64,000 nucleotides of DNA, from positions 372,001-436,000 of the forward strand of contig BGZK01000284.1 in NCBI GenBank assembly GCA_005406025.1, given 5' to 3'. Made by a program: the position numbers and the translations under genes. The stretch is from Eumeta japonica. Its lineage: Eukaryota > Arthropoda > Insecta > Lepidoptera > Psychidae. Shown in pieces: positions 1-12,727 of this stretch. Below the pieces are notes generated by a model that saw only the letters and a list, made by a program, of their open reading frames with translations, ran no database searches and was not told where the DNA came from. Each line of letters opens with the position of its first letter. The stretch's first letter is position 1.

Positions 1-1700
1 TATTTATGCGCGGTTTAAATAAAACGTTAATATTTTGCGTTGCAGAAGGTAATGCGGCTAAATTGAATGTCACGTTAGAATTAATTGGTATAGACTCGAG
101 CTTATGATCATGATCCAAAGGGAGATCATGTGATTTAAACAATTAACAAATTCATTAATGGATCCACGCGAGCGCAGCTGTGGGCCCAACTTACCACTGA
201 AGACGGTCTGACACCGTTATGAGCTAATTTTTGTTACGGGCAGAGCGTTGACTTACTCCCCATTAAAAATCACAAAACAACCCTAAAAAAGTTTTAGTTG
301 AATTATAACCTATAGAAGTATTCTCCGAAACCCTTACTGTTAATGTAAAAACGAATAATCGTCGGTTATTGCGTACACAGAAACAAAGAGATAAAAATCG
401 AGGGTGGAATAGGGATCAAGACCGGAATCAAGTTCAAAGTTGCGATGGAACTTTATAGAAAATATAGAAAATTATAGCTGCAAGGGCAAAATCAATTCAA
501 TGACATAATAGTCGGTGGTTACCAAATTCCTTGTATTTCGAGGACTGTTGCTCATATATTGTAATAATGTCGAAACGAAGTTTTGTTTACTCGATGTTTT
601 CCATTTTCATATAAAAATATTCACAAAAATATAAGAGAATTCATATAAGAAAACACATACCTCTAAAAGTTTGCTACAAGTCTGTAAACAAATTTATGAT
701 ACGGTGTAACATACCAATATAATTTTATGTATTTTTTTCAAATACATATTTGATCGGGAAAGAAAATATATGTAAGTTTATTTTTATTATGTCATATATT
801 TGTTTATTTTTCCTGTATCATATCATTTTGCATTTTCTATTCGAATGTGGCACGCGCTGCGGGCGTCGAAACCATTTATAAAATATAATTACACGCCGTT
901 AGCGACCAAACATCTAATATTAACGATGATGCTGGATATAGGTACACGTGAGAAAGAGTCGGTCAGCAAATTTTTAATCGACCGTTTTAAATTTATATTT
1001 ATTTTTAAAATCCAGAACTGGCGTTATCTTTTTTAGTCACGTGAGGCATATATCCTAAGACCTTTTTCATTTCCAATTAGGTAACCTTAAACCTAAGCTT
1101 AAGCCGCCCACACCGGACCAGTGCGGGTTGGAAGCTGTTAACAACTGTTGTAACCGATACGGCAACCGGATGAAATCGAACAGATTAAAGTACTTTATAG
1201 TACACAGTGAGTGCCTTAATTTGACTTTAGTTAAAAGTTCGTTGGTCGATTTCGATTCCGAGATAAAATTTAATTTCGGTTGCTACTAGTTGGAAGGCGA
1301 CACTTTAAGCCGCTGTACCACCGCCACTCTTCTGGTACGGGAGCGGCATCCGAACTTGGCATTTTTTAAGATTACTTGCTAGGGTTTAGGGTTACAAAAG
1401 GGTTTTTCTTGACTACGATATTCAAACATATTTTTCCTCCTCCAGTGTGCCACCAAAAATTTTGTTTGCCTTGTAATATAAGACTGATGTGTGAGTTTTG
1501 TACCGCTTTCCTTAAGAAGCGCATTAATAAAAAATGATGGTAATTTGTCTGAATGTAAAATTTATAATCTCAATATATAAAAAGGAAAAACCTTTCCAAA
1601 GTTGATATACTATGACAACGTTTGATCAAACACCCGTACATTGGTACATACATGTATGTTTCCATGAAGAAGGTTTTTATGCATTCTATAGTAGCATTTG
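1..1700. other. AT-rich noncoding stretch
   Basis: No reading frame here looks coding; the longest are under 80 codons and of biased AT-driven composition. A somewhat less AT-rich patch lies near 1080-1400, but I could not tie it to a repeat family. Confidence 0.5.
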
Positions 1701-1711
1701 TCCCCGGCTTA

Positions 1712-1880
1712 CGGGACCGAGAAGCGGGAAAATCGGGACCGGGGCCGAAATTAGAAACGGGACCGGGGGTCGAAATCGAGTATGGAACCAGAATTAGAAT
1801 CAAGATCGTGACCGAGACCTAAGTCAGGAACAATAGTGAGGCATAAGTTGAAAGCAGAAACGAGATTGGGATTGGTAACA
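1712..1880. repeat. degenerate hexanucleotide repeat
   Basis: The stretch is purine-rich with a visible period of six (units such as gggacc, ggggcc, gaaatt, agaaac, gggacc, tggaac, cagaat, tagaat, cgtgac, cgagac). Three overlapping short frames across it, on both strands, are by-products of the repeat and not genes. It looks like an old, diverged simple satellite. Confidence 0.6.
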
Positions 1881-4125
1881 AGATCCATTAAATACAAAAT
1901 ATGACACATTCTGTGTGCATGCAGACGAAACAGTGATCTGAAAGCTAGTATAATAATATAAATTTGGATACATAAAATACTTTAATTGCCAAAATTTGGT
2001 GGGCTACAGCTTTGAATGTTAATTAGAATATGAAGGTTTTACGACTGAAACTAAAAGTTTACTACCAGTTTTCGGGGAAACGTACATCCAGATCTAGGCA
2101 CAGCGCCGCTCGTCGTATTCCAAGGTTCATTTCCCGGCGCGGAAAGTAACTGAAAATAGTTTCAGACGGAAGGGAAAATAGAAAAAGTAAGTCTCAGCCG
2201 TCGCTGCGGGCGAGTTCGTCCGTGGCGATTTATCAAAGGAATAGACGTATGTGGAAGCTCTGCGAATTAGTTGCCGGCGTTGGAAAATGTAATTTCTCGC
2301 TGTGAAATCGCGAAAAGATATTTCACCGAGCGATAGAAACGCCTAGGGGGCGGAAAATGCGTCCGAAGTCGGGGGCGGGCGGTAAGCTCTGAGCTGGCGT
2401 GACGATCGAATCGCATAAGTTTTATTATAAGTTCGAAAGTAAGAGTTTCCTTGCCGGGAGCTAACCCTGGGTATGGCAGTTATATTACGATAATTTTTAA
2501 AACGATCTATCACAATTAAATGCATGTAGTAAATTTCGTGTCCGTGCCACTCACCGTTAAATAGTTCTACTATCCATCTCGTAACCCCATCATCCCATCA
2601 TCTCGGTGACACCAGATTATTACATTATCATCCGATTTATTTATGTATGAAAAATTTCAGCTCAGAAATCGGGGAATGGGTCAAATTTAACTTGCAAGAT
2701 TTGATGACAGACAGACACCAGGATAAATGAAACTAAGTAAAGGCTTCCAAAAAAAAACAAAGTTTTTAAAAACCTAAAATAAAGAACAATTTTTTTTTCC
2801 TAAAACATAAAGAACTCGAGGACACTTGGTATGAATAATTTGTGTTTGTATTAATTATGTAAGGGTAGCCTAATAGCGATTGAATTGTTTAATAGTTCAT
2901 TTGTACTATGTGTGTTCATGAAAAAAGGATATGTACTGGTAAATAATTGAGTGTATTTCTCTTATAATTTTATTGCTAACAAAATTATTGACAGTGTTAG
3001 GCTAAGACTAAAAACCTAGAATGCATTCTTTGAGAACACTGAATTTGATATAAGATATTTTTGGCGCGAACAGAATAATAAACAGGTATAACTAAAATTA
3101 ATAACTATTGTATTAGATACATTAAGTAATACTTTAACATATCTTCAAAACGCATTGCGAAAGTGCAAAATGCGCGCATTTTTATCAAAATTTAAATGGC
3201 CGCTTAAACAATTTTAGCATTTATGGAAAATAATACAAAATAAAATAATACTAGCTAATAAAATAAGCTAATAAAAGGTAAGGTTGTAGTTAATTATATA
3301 ATGATAGAATCAAGATACAATACTCAAATTCAATGAGATGGCCGTCAAGTGATGATCAAAAAGTGTGTTGAAAATAAATGTCATTATTGATCGATTTATA
3401 TCACACGGAAGAAATGGTAATACCTAGTATCGAGTAATGAGAATGAGAAATCTGTCAAAATCGAGATGTTATATATCAAGCAATGCTATTCAAAAACGAT
3501 TAAAAATTACCGACGACCAACGACTATTATACAAAAAAGAATATTATACAAAAAAAAATATGTAATCTTAAAACATCTTCATCTTACTTCAACATTTGAG
3601 GAATGTTAAACGACTACCTAAATGCACTATCTAAATAATTATCTAAATAATGTTGACAACATTTCTAAATATTGAAAATAACTTTTTAATGCAGAACGTT
3701 CGTATCTCGCGTTACGACAGGATTTTTTAAAATGTATTATACCTACTTAGATATCAAACCCTATTTCATTGCGTGTGGGCGACGAGTGCCAGTTAGCGTT
3801 CTACCCCAGGGAATACCGAGAAATAGAAGTAAAGTCAGATATATATTTATTTAGGTATATTTGTACCACACACTGGAAAGCTGGCGATATTCGAAATAAT
3901 ATTCAGATATGAAACACATTTTTTTTTAAATATGAAACATTGATATGAAAAGACAGATATTAAATATTGAGTGATATGCATTGAAATAAAAAATGACTTC
4001 ATATAAAACAAACAGAGATTACTTTTATAATAAGATCCGCCTACATAGCTTTTAGCACGGTATCGTGATTGTACCTGCAGAGGTCACAATATAGATATTA
4101 TATTTTTTATTAAATGAACAACTTT
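1881..4125. other. noncoding stretch with a CpG-rich patch
   Basis: No coding signal. About 2090-2400 is clearly richer in G, C and CpG than its surroundings and could be a conserved noncoding element. The rest is AT-rich with short direct repeats, for example two copies of a tattatacaaaaaa-type motif near 3525-3555. Confidence 0.45.
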
Positions 4126-4184
4126 TTAATTTGTATGGAATTCATTTCATGATATCATCATGAAATGAATTCCATACAAATTAA
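4126..4184. repeat. perfect hairpin, 28-bp arms, 3-nt loop
   Basis: The arm 4126-4153 is the exact reverse complement of 4157-4184, and the spacer is atc. There is no mismatch over 28 pairs, so the inverted copy is recent or conserved. No reading frame or recognised miRNA is involved. Confidence 0.95.
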
Positions 4185-6589
4185 TATTCTTCTATTTCCA
4201 GTTCCAAATCTGACCCCGGTTCAATCTCAATACTGATTCAATTCGTCAAAAATAGTTCATTTTGACTTCTATTGTAATATGCAGTTGCATATAATAAGAA
4301 GTTTAAAATACAGTATTATAGAATAGAAGTCCATTTTAACAACCGGGAAAAAGTTAATCGATATCGATGTTAATTAAAAGGAGTGTGTACCTTTTATGGA
4401 CTCTCAAGACTGCGCCAATAAAAATGTCGTAAAATACCTTTCCTAATACATATGTCTGATACCCCCTTATGGATATATATAAACGTATGTTTATAAATGT
4501 ATCAACACGCCATTGGTATAGTAAGAGTGGTTAAATTTGAATTTAAACATAAAAACGGTGGCACCCCGGCCGAGCCGACAGAAGTAAAAACTTAAACAAT
4601 TACGCGTGTATTTTTTGAATCGTCAGGAAATATTTTATTGTGCAGGAAATACTTTTAAATAAAATGTTTTTTTATTCATTATTATAAATTACTACTATAA
4701 AATTTATATCACATTTTTCATTTAATGCGCTATTGTACATGAAAAATAATGCATATAATTTTATATACTAAATTTGCAATCTATTGCTTAATAGATACAA
4801 TACGAAAAGTTCAGACATGAATATATATCTATGTGTTTATATTATATATAGTTATATTATCACTTTATTTTAACCCAAACTCAACTCTCGTGTAAACGGA
4901 GCCAATGCATATGCTCACATACAGAGGTGTCGGTTACGTAACGGTAACCGTGTCGCGAGTTCAATGGTTTTTTCTCATCCCAAAAATGCCCAACGCGCCT
5001 AAAGAAGTTTTCACTTCAAAACAACGCACCTTTAACATACAGTAAACAGTACACGTTTGGTCGCGTGTTAAGTTTTCGAGAAGCGATCGCGAGGAATCGA
5101 TCGGCCGTCGCGATCGTACAACGATGAAATTACATTTCAATAATAAGGAGGTACCATTTTTCAGTCGGAGCCATCAATAAAATCCATTAGGGCATTAGGC
5201 GGGCGCGGTGACGGCGCGCGCCATTAAATCACGGATTGAAAAGGTTTATCAGAATAACGGAATCTGCCGATAAAATCTGTTAAAATGAAACTGACTGGAA
5301 TCGTTGGCATGAAAAAAAAAATAACGGCCCGCTATGAATAATTTATTACTGAACTTGTTATTTTCCGAATTGGTATCGGATGAATTAATAAATAATCTTT
5401 TGTAATTTATAAATATCTGAAAATACAGAAGTTAAGATCTATCGTTACGCGCCACTTTTAAATTTATTCATTTTCATAATATTTGAAAATCGCATTTAAA
5501 ACGAATATTCCATAATAGTGATTGAACAGGCGTATTTTTCATACAATTAAAAATGCAATTTTTATTACACATAATTTAACATTGACTATTTTTTAATGTA
5601 TGAACAATTTAAATCGTGGAGTTAATGCTAGGCAGACTAGTGTGCTTAACATGAACAGCATCTACGGCCCGAATATGTACATACTAGTGATATAGGACAC
5701 ATGTGGCACACCTTGATTAACAAAAAAGTTTTCCTCAAGTGACTAAAAATTGATGTCTCATTCCAATTAACACGTACATGATGAGCTCCAGATGGAAATA
5801 ATTAAGAGTTTTAATTTACATGTAATAACCTCTCTGTATTGAAATTCATTACTGCCGTTTTGGAAATTTTGAACTCTCAAACGAGTCACTGCATGTTGAG
5901 AGACTAGAATAAAATTAAGAATTGAATCCATCTCTAGCTATAACCAAGTTCGGTACACGTTTAAGTATTACCACTAAAATAATATTGAAACTTTTACAAC
6001 TATAAATGAAGAGATAAATATAAGCGAGTATACTATCAGGTAATGGATACCAGAGTAACTAAGTATAAGCCATTATAAGCGCATGTAAAAAATAAGTTTG
6101 ACTGTTAGATCGATACAATCACAAAGAGATATTAAATGGTAACAATGGCTAGTGATTGACTCCAGACGTGAAAGCTAAGCAAAGTTTATACATTAAAACT
6201 GCTCGAAAGAACCACCTGGTTGAAATTTGATGCTTCTGTGCATGTGTATTGTTTGTACCCTTTGAAATCAAACTCAACAGCGATTACGGAGATTTGCTGT
6301 GCAGATCACGACAAATTTAATGACATTGAGAAGACCCTAAAACCATTTAAGTCGGTGATCTTCGTCACTTGCTGCATGTCGACGCATATCTACATATGAC
6401 GTGACGAAACGTGACGCCTTTGAGCGGTCTATTGTGTGACAACGGCGCTTCGTTTGACTGTGTATTTGGATTTTAGCTAAGCTAAAATAGCGCATAACCT
6501 AATTCATAACGATGAAAAATATTTGCTTCCACGTAAGCATTAATGTGTGGAAAATATTGAAATCGTTCCCCGGGGTACTCTAAAAATTG
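4185..6589. other. noncoding stretch with CpG-rich patch
   Basis: No coding signal. About 5060-5320 is CpG-rich, with motifs such as cgatcgcga at 5084-5092 repeated in inverted form at 5108-5116. It looks more like a regulatory or conserved noncoding element than a gene. The rest is AT-rich. Confidence 0.45.
4934..4941. promoter_or_regulatory. TTACGTAA palindrome (PAR-bZIP-type site)
   Basis: A perfect 8-bp palindrome inside cggttacgtaacggtaaccg. TTAYGTAA is the core bound by PAR-domain bZIP factors such as Vrille and Pdp1. No gene or transcript start is visible nearby, and chance occurrence is quite possible. Confidence 0.2.
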
Positions 6590-6905
6590 GACCGCTCCTG
6601 GAGCGGCTTGCTCGATTGTCCTGTATTCTAAAGAGGGCGTAAAACGTGTCCTAATCGAAATTTATGTCCAAAAGTGCCCATATTAAGGGGGCGGTAGTTA
6701 AATTTATCGAGTTTATCGGGAATTACAGGCCGTCGGCGCGAAGGCGCCGCGCCGCGCGCCGCCTTACCCTCATTAGGGCGTCGGACGAAGCGCGACTCGG
6801 TGATTGTTTAAACGAAGCGTTTTGTTTTAAAGTTCGCCGCTCAATCCGCGTTCCGATTCGGAAGCGATATGTATCTCATCGCTTCCGAATCGAAATTATA
6901 AAGAG
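6590..6905. other. CpG-rich patch, candidate conserved noncoding element
   Basis: GC- and CpG-dense compared with its flanks, with a core near 6721-6780 (aattacaggccgtc followed by a GCG-rich run). An 81-codon frame starts at 6664 and is Arg-rich because of the CpG content; I do not regard it as a gene. The 14-bp motif at 6721-6734 recurs at 34974-34987 in another CpG-rich patch. Confidence 0.45.
6854..6892. repeat. perfect hairpin, 15-bp arms, 9-nt loop
   Basis: 6854-6868 (cgattcggaagcgat) is exactly reverse-complementary to 6878-6892. It lies at the edge of the CpG-rich patch. Confidence 0.9.
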
Positions 6906-7757
6906 TTAAGCCTTCTTTTTGGGGGCTGAGCTGAGGCAGGCTACATTGGACGGTTCGAACTATGCACTACCCTCGCACGTTCACAGAGATCTCAATCGAA
7001 CATAGAAATAAACGAGGACATGATGCAACGCTTTGACTAACGCTATTCATTTCATGCAAAATGTGTTGAGTCTCTCTATTATTATTATTTAAACTTTTTT
7101 TAAAGCTTGTATTATACTTTTATATATTTTTTTCTACCTGTTACTAATATATTGTATTGCATCCCTTCAATAATATATGAATAATTCTAAATCTTTTTTA
7201 TATCGCTTTTAACTGCGTAAAATCATTGTAATTGTTCAGATTGAAATGTGATTCCTTGAGAGCGATATGATATATAAGATAATGAATTTCATTTAGGCTT
7301 TTATTGTTTAATCGGTCGGCCATTCATACTCCAAAAATGTATTTCATACTCCATTTTTTCAACAATTAAATATGGATTATAAAATGTCATTCAGCCAAAT
7401 GTGTCAAAGAGACTTAAAGCTTTATGAAATAAAAATCAAATCTTTAATCTTTGTGGTGTAATAAAATACTAATCGTCTCACTGCTCAGACGCGTCCTCTC
7501 ACAATATTCTGATTGAAGTTCTCCGCATTGGCCCGGTGGTGATTGGGCGCCTTTAACTTGTCACCTGAGCGATGTCAACGACCAGATCCGCTTAACGTCT
7601 TCACCGAGACATAGATGAAATGGTCTAGCTCAAATTAAAAAAACTCCTCGGTAGAATTGCGCGCAGTCACGATTAGAACCCGTTATCTCATGGTACATCA
7701 TAAAAATATTCTGCATGCTGTTGAAAAGTTCGATCGCCCACTAATTAATAATAATTT
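6906..7757. other. noncoding stretch
   Basis: AT-rich up to about 7480. From 7490 to 7700 the composition is mixed and includes ccgcattggcccggtggtg, which resembles the tails of lepidopteran LINEs but is too short to classify. No gene seen. Confidence 0.4.
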
Positions 7758-8017
7758 GACGGCCCGATTGGTGCAGTGGTAGTGACCCTACTTGCTTTGC
7801 TGGGGGCATGGGTTCGATTCAAACATTTATTTTTTTCATTAAAAATAATGTTTGTCTTAAGTCTGGGTGTCTCTATGTATTATATGTATATATAAAAAAA
7901 AAAGAATATCTGTATTATATCAACTATCTGGTACCTATAGCAAACGCCTCATTGCTTTATTTGGGACCAGGCGGTGAAGTATCTATGTCCGAAAATATAA
8001 TAAAAAAAAAACAATAA
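7758..8017 (+). mobile_element. tRNA-derived SINE (Metulj-like)
   Basis: The head carries a Pol III A box (tggtgcagtgg, 7769-7779) and a B box (ggttcgattc, 7811-7820) at tRNA-like spacing. A non-tRNA body follows, containing aactatctggtacctatag and a segment near tttgggaccaggcggtg. It ends in an A-rich tail at about 7998-8017. The body resembles the RTE-like tail of lepidopteran SINEs of the Metulj type; the family name is from memory. It has no coding capacity and would depend on a LINE reverse transcriptase in trans. A 69-codon frame across it is incidental. Confidence 0.75.
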
Positions 8018-8529
8018 CAATAATTGCATTCAAAGGTCCTTAAAGGTGTTTCGTCGAAACGGAATAACATGAAACTTGTACAATGGTGTTATGAATAGTA
8101 TGACAAAAAAAGACTGTACAATCACTGCGCGTGTGCGATGCACATTTAGTTTTGATATTAAAGTTGACAGGTAAAAAGTGTCGATTAACATAATCAGATG
8201 ACTTAAATAGCCAAGCGGCACCCGAGCTGGCCACGTGACTCACATAATTTTACGAGGTAATAAAGTTCGTCACATATTAATGTAAGCGTCGCTGACGCAA
8301 TCGACTAATGGCTATTCCATTATTGCTTAAATTCTATTTAATTAAAATAGTGTTTTAATGAAGGAAAGCCAGGGAGTGTTGAATTTTTACGTGCACAGGC
8401 TGGAGTAGGTTCGATTTGTTCTTGTTTTGCTGGCAGAGGAAGCGGTAGGATATGTTACACGTTATATACATATAAATAACCTAACTCACCACTTTTTTAA
8501 AAAAATGTGTGTCAGCTCCGACGCACGAC
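8018..8529. other. noncoding stretch
   Basis: No coding or repeat signal that I recognise. Confidence 0.4.
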
Positions 8530-8610
8530 TGGAGTTTACTCCTTAAGTACGTTTGTCTAAACATACGCGAAAAGAGTTTATAAAAATTTCATTTTGACTA
8601 AAAATTTAAG

Positions 8611-8895
8611 AAAAATGATTAAAGATAAAATTTTTTTAGCCTATCTACAATTATTTCATTTTTCATTTTTAGTAAAAAAACGAAGATTTATTATAACTAC
8701 AATTATTAAATATTATGGAAAGTATTTTGAATAAATTTTTGTTTTTACCAATAGTTGAAGAAAAAGCATTAGAGAAGAAATTTTTTAACCTATCTACAAT
8801 TATTTTCTATTTTTCATTTTAAGTAAAAAGACGAAGATTTATTGTAATTAAAATTATAAAATATTATGAAGAAGTATTTAAAATAAATATTTACA
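8611..8895 (+). repeat. diverged tandem duplication, ~150-bp period
   Basis: Unit 1 (about 8611-8760) and unit 2 (about 8761-8895) align with an offset of about 149. Shared landmarks are cctatctacaattatttt-type, tttttcattttnagtaaaaa, acgaagatttattgtaa-type and aaatattatg-type strings. The copies differ at many positions, so the duplication is old. Confidence 0.75.
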
Positions 8896-8968
8896 TTGTA
8901 AAAGAACACTTTAAAACACAAACAAAACAGTGGTGACGATCCGTATTAGAATTGTATTACTGATACAG

Positions 8969-8989
8969 TATATATATATATATATATAT
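8969..8989. repeat. (TA)n microsatellite
   Basis: Uninterrupted alternating TA of 21 bases. Confidence 0.95.
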
Positions 8990-9584
8990 CATTTGTAAAC
9001 ATTGAACAGTATACTTTTATAATATATATAGGTATGCACACAATATATGCGTCAGCTGCCTCGCTGCGTTGGCTACACACAAGTATACAAGTACACACAT
9101 ACACGCGATTAAAAAGTGAAAGGTGCGCCAATAAGTTGCGCTCCAAAAACGTAACGCGGATTCATCAGTAGATTTTACTCCTCAAATTTTTCTCATACCC
9201 GGCGCCTTATATGAAAATCGATTATTAAGGAGTAAACTCCAAAAATGCTGAAGATGAAAATGTTTTTAAAACAACATTCACTATTTAAATTAATAATACC
9301 ACTTTTCTTATGGTTTTAACGATTTTCAATTCATATATTTGTCATTAGAAATTAAATTGACCTAAGGCTACACTGCTAAAGGTGACAGTCTTTGTAAATT
9401 AACTGATATTCAATTTGAAGGACGTTATTTCGATGCGTAATAAGAGTTTAAAAAAATATTATTTTTTAATTCACGATTGATTATCGCTTACAGGTTATCA
9501 GGTTGGGGTCTAAAATTATTGAAAGTACATTTACGAACTTCGACTCCTATCGTCTTAACTTTTCAGTTGTTTATTGTGAAATAT

Positions 9585-9860
9585 AGGTTTCGAAATCTCC
9601 GAGTAGACTCGAATACCGCGGATCACGTCTACACGCTTCGTAATATCATACGAAACTCAGAGGAATACGATTGGCCGTGGTGCGCTCAGCGTATGCGGAC
9701 TACGAGAAAGCTTTTGATTCTACACGAAATCTGGCATTTGAAATATCGCTATATAACGAAGCACGTAGAGGTTTGTACGACAACGCTTTTATGCCAATCG
9801 GAATACAAAACGAAACAGATTCGACTCTAAACAAATATGAAATAAGAATGCGAGGTTGAA
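9585..9860 (+). pseudogene. RTE-type LINE reverse transcriptase fragment
   Basis: This is a short scrap of an RTE-clade reverse transcriptase. The first part, read in the frame of 9477, gives RVDSNTADHVYTLRNIIRNS, matching the family's region (S/N)T.DHI.TLR.II. A frameshift near 9665-9680 moves to the frame of 9671, which gives AYADYEKAFDS, the catalytic motif A (VDYEKAFDS in the family). RGLYDNAFMPIGIQN follows, matching RCLYDNATMSVQIQN-type sequence. The rest of the protein is missing on both sides. The copy is dead: it is truncated and frameshifted. There is no start or promoter, and the upstream part of the frame from 9477 is not LINE-like. The clade comes from recalled family motifs; assignment to reverse transcriptase is firm. 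Confidence 0.85.
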
Positions 9861-10105
9861 ATTTTTCATTTTAAGCTTGTAAAGGTTTTCAAACTTTGTA
9901 TTTGAAAACAATTCTGAGGTTAACTTTAATGACGGGTCGCTCACTTTTGATTTCCTCACAATACTGTCCTACAGGATTCATGATCAAGCATTTACATGGA
10001 GTCTTTTAAGAGCAAGATTGAGATGAGAAATAATAAGAAATATTATGTTGTAGACTTGTGTGGCTGTTCGCTTTGGTGATGATCGAGAGCAGTCGGAATA
10101 TTTGT

Positions 10106-10190
10106 AACGTATATAACCGGATATACGTATATAACAGATATACGTGTATACAGATAAACGTATATAACACATACAACGTATAGACAGATA
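10106..10190. repeat. short minisatellite, ~17-bp unit
   Basis: About five imperfect units of the type acgtatataacagatat follow one another (aacgtatataaccggat, acgtatataacagatat, acgtgtatacagataa and so on). No gene seen. Confidence 0.75.
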
Positions 10191-11109
10191 GTCCTGTTAG
10201 ACAGTTAAAGTTTCGATAGAAAGGCAACTAAAAGATTTAGCTCGATTGGGTGGTTTTTACCAACGCGGTGTCTTCGAGCCCAATGAACAGCACGTGTTAC
10301 CAATAATGAAGCCATATATATATTTAATTTTTCATTAATGAACTTGCAGCCACTCAATATGTGATTAAAATATAAACTCGGAGTTTCTCAGTGAATAAAA
10401 ATTTGTGACAAAAAAAAATCGATAGAAGAATCAGAATAAAAACATAAGTGAGATGAGCTAGTCAGCAATGGGTTGTTGTAGGGTGGCATAGCAGTCCGTA
10501 TGAACCAGAAAGACTGCCACGAAATTGGCGATGACCTGATGATGACCTGTCAAAATTCATGAGACCACCGATAATTCCAGGTGGCCCGTTAAGATTATGA
10601 TGCCAGAGAAATCTACGGGGTTACTACCCAGCACTTCCTCACCGTTAGCTTCCAATAGACATCCAATATCGCAAATGACGTTCTACGATTATTGAAGAAA
10701 AAAATTAGTAAAGGTTAAATACGACATTCAAATCTTAAAATGTCTACTTTCGTCCATATAACACACAAACGAATCCATCCATGTACTCTAGCCATGAATA
10801 CACTAGCGGCTGAATATTTTCTAAATATCTAGCCATGCCCGCGGTTCTGCCCGGGTGAATATAGAATCGAAACATCATATTTTTTTATCGAGCAATCTTT
10901 ATTCAATCACGATCTAGATCCCGCCTATACCAGTGGATTGCAACATAACTTATTCATTTTTAGTTTATTCGCAATGTCTCTTACAACGTTAAACGGAAAA
11001 GTCTTACGTCGACGACGAATAACGGTTACGCGCACTCATAATTTTTATATGGAACGAAAAGAAAAAAACTTCATGACCACTATTGCTAATGCATTTCCTT
11101 GTGTTATCC
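10191..11109. other. noncoding stretch
   Basis: Mixed composition with no coding frame. About 10440-10680 is less AT-rich and may be an old repeat; I could not place it. Confidence 0.4.
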
Positions 11110-11370
11110 AAATTGAACCTTCCGCGGGCCCCCCGACACCAGACGCGCCGGCGGCGCGGTTCAAACGCGAGTATAATGAACTAAGTAAGTACTCGAGCGA
11201 TTTCGTAACGAAATTATCCAGGTTCGAGGCCCGGTCGGGGCGTAAGCCTTTGAAAATTTTTAATTGACTCCCAAAATCAACACCGCCTGAAATGGCTTAC
11301 TTATTAATTAAATTCGCGAGATTTCCTCTTTACCGGGGCCGAGGGAGGCTTTTTAAGGAAATACCTTTTC
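11110..11370. other. CpG-rich patch, candidate conserved noncoding element
   Basis: GC-rich core at about 11122-11165, then a mix of homeodomain-like AT motifs (ttattaattaaattcg near 11300) and GC-rich runs. A 109-codon frame (10938-11267) runs into it, but its product is compositionally mixed and matches nothing I know. I read this as noncoding. Confidence 0.4.
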
Positions 11371-12727
11371 GAATTTGATGGAAATTATTTCGTCTATTTT
11401 TAAAACGTTACCAAGGAAAAAGCTCATTTTTTTATCAATAGGCTACTTTGGTAAAAGTGTAAAAATTAATTGACAATTTACGAAACGTTTCTGCTCTGCT
11501 TCGTAACAAATTCTCAATTTTGTTAAGGTTATTTATTTATAATCTTTTAATATAATTCACATTTCAAACATTCATCTTTTTGAAAGAAATGCAATATCAA
11601 TCCAATTTAATTCTAACATAATAGTTTACCTAAAACTTTTAAATAATTATATTCGACCTTTGTTTCATCTTTGCAATTGAATACAACGATAATAATCGAT
11701 GGTTTCTCTTTACATAAAATATGATATTGTGTTAAAAATTACATACAAATTACTTTTCGTTTTATCGTCACTGCTTTATTTTTAACTTTAAAAAATTAAC
11801 ATGGAACATATGATATACTTCCTTTTGTATTTATAGACATATCTTTGATTATGTTTTTTAAATTAACGTATTTTTTGTTTTGTATGAGAATTTAAATGAA
11901 AAAAATAATTAAAGCCTTTCTTCAGAGACGTCTAAAGGAAAACTTCATTGGGATGGCTTATTATTCTTTAGAAAACTGGTCTGCATTTGTGTGAATTATT
12001 TAACTTTTGAAATATATTCATTAATTGTAGTTGCTCAACCCTTTATCCTTTTTCCACTTGACTGAATGATCTGCCACCACTGCACAATTTTCATCCCCAT
12101 CGGCACATGTGATATATCATATGCATACACAAACGTAAGCTTAACAAAAAAAAATTCTAAATACAAGCGCTGGTAGTCATAAAACTCCTCATAATATCCT
12201 TTCTTTAACGTTGTTTTGTATTTTTTTTTATATCATAATACATGCATACCTCCCTCGTAACTGTTACGTATTTTTACATATTTTCATCTAATTTATTTTT
12301 TTTATTGGTAATAAAGAAATAACCTCCCGGAGTCACAGACCGAACGGACGACGGACAGGCGCCTGATGAGGGTCGGTCTTCGCGGCCTCCGACAGCGCCA
12401 TCTCCTGGACACGCGTCTATTATAAAATCATATTCCCCAAAACCCCCTGTCCGCCTTTACTCCTCCCGCTCGTCAGCTCAGTCACACCTTATTGCGGTTT
12501 CATTTTAGGTATACATATATTTTTGCACGTCATAACCGCAGGTCGTTATTGTATCCGCTAATGTCACCGTTGAGCATGCAAAAACCTTCTGCACATTAAG
12601 CGAGCACTATCCACGTTACCCGGTCCATTCGGCCAGGGTCAACATTTCTTTTTCTTAATTACCCATTTCATTCAGTCGTAACCCATTCAATGCGCGTGTT
12701 GATTCGTCCATCCGTGTGCGAAAATTA
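11371..12727. other. AT-rich stretch with a small CpG-rich patch
   Basis: Strongly AT-rich up to about 12320. CpG-rich sequence at about 12330-12500 (for example cggacgacggacaggcgcc). No coding signal. Confidence 0.4.

Larger units (their letters stand above)
8530..9241. mobile_element. candidate non-autonomous inverted-repeat element
   Basis: A 17-bp sequence, tggagtttactccttaa at 8530-8546, is repeated exactly in inverted orientation at 9225-9241, so 712 bp is bounded by terminal inverted repeats. The interior has no coding capacity. It holds a diverged tandem duplication (8611-8895) and a TA run (8969-8989), typical of a MITE-like relic. Similarity may extend outward beyond 8530, and I could not identify a target duplication. 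Confidence 0.5.

Noticed and set aside
7808..8017. 69-codon plus-strand frame
   Set aside because: Translation of the SINE body and its A-rich tail.
10938..11267. 109-codon plus-strand frame
   Set aside because: Half AT-rich and half CpG-derived composition; no recognisable domain or splice context.
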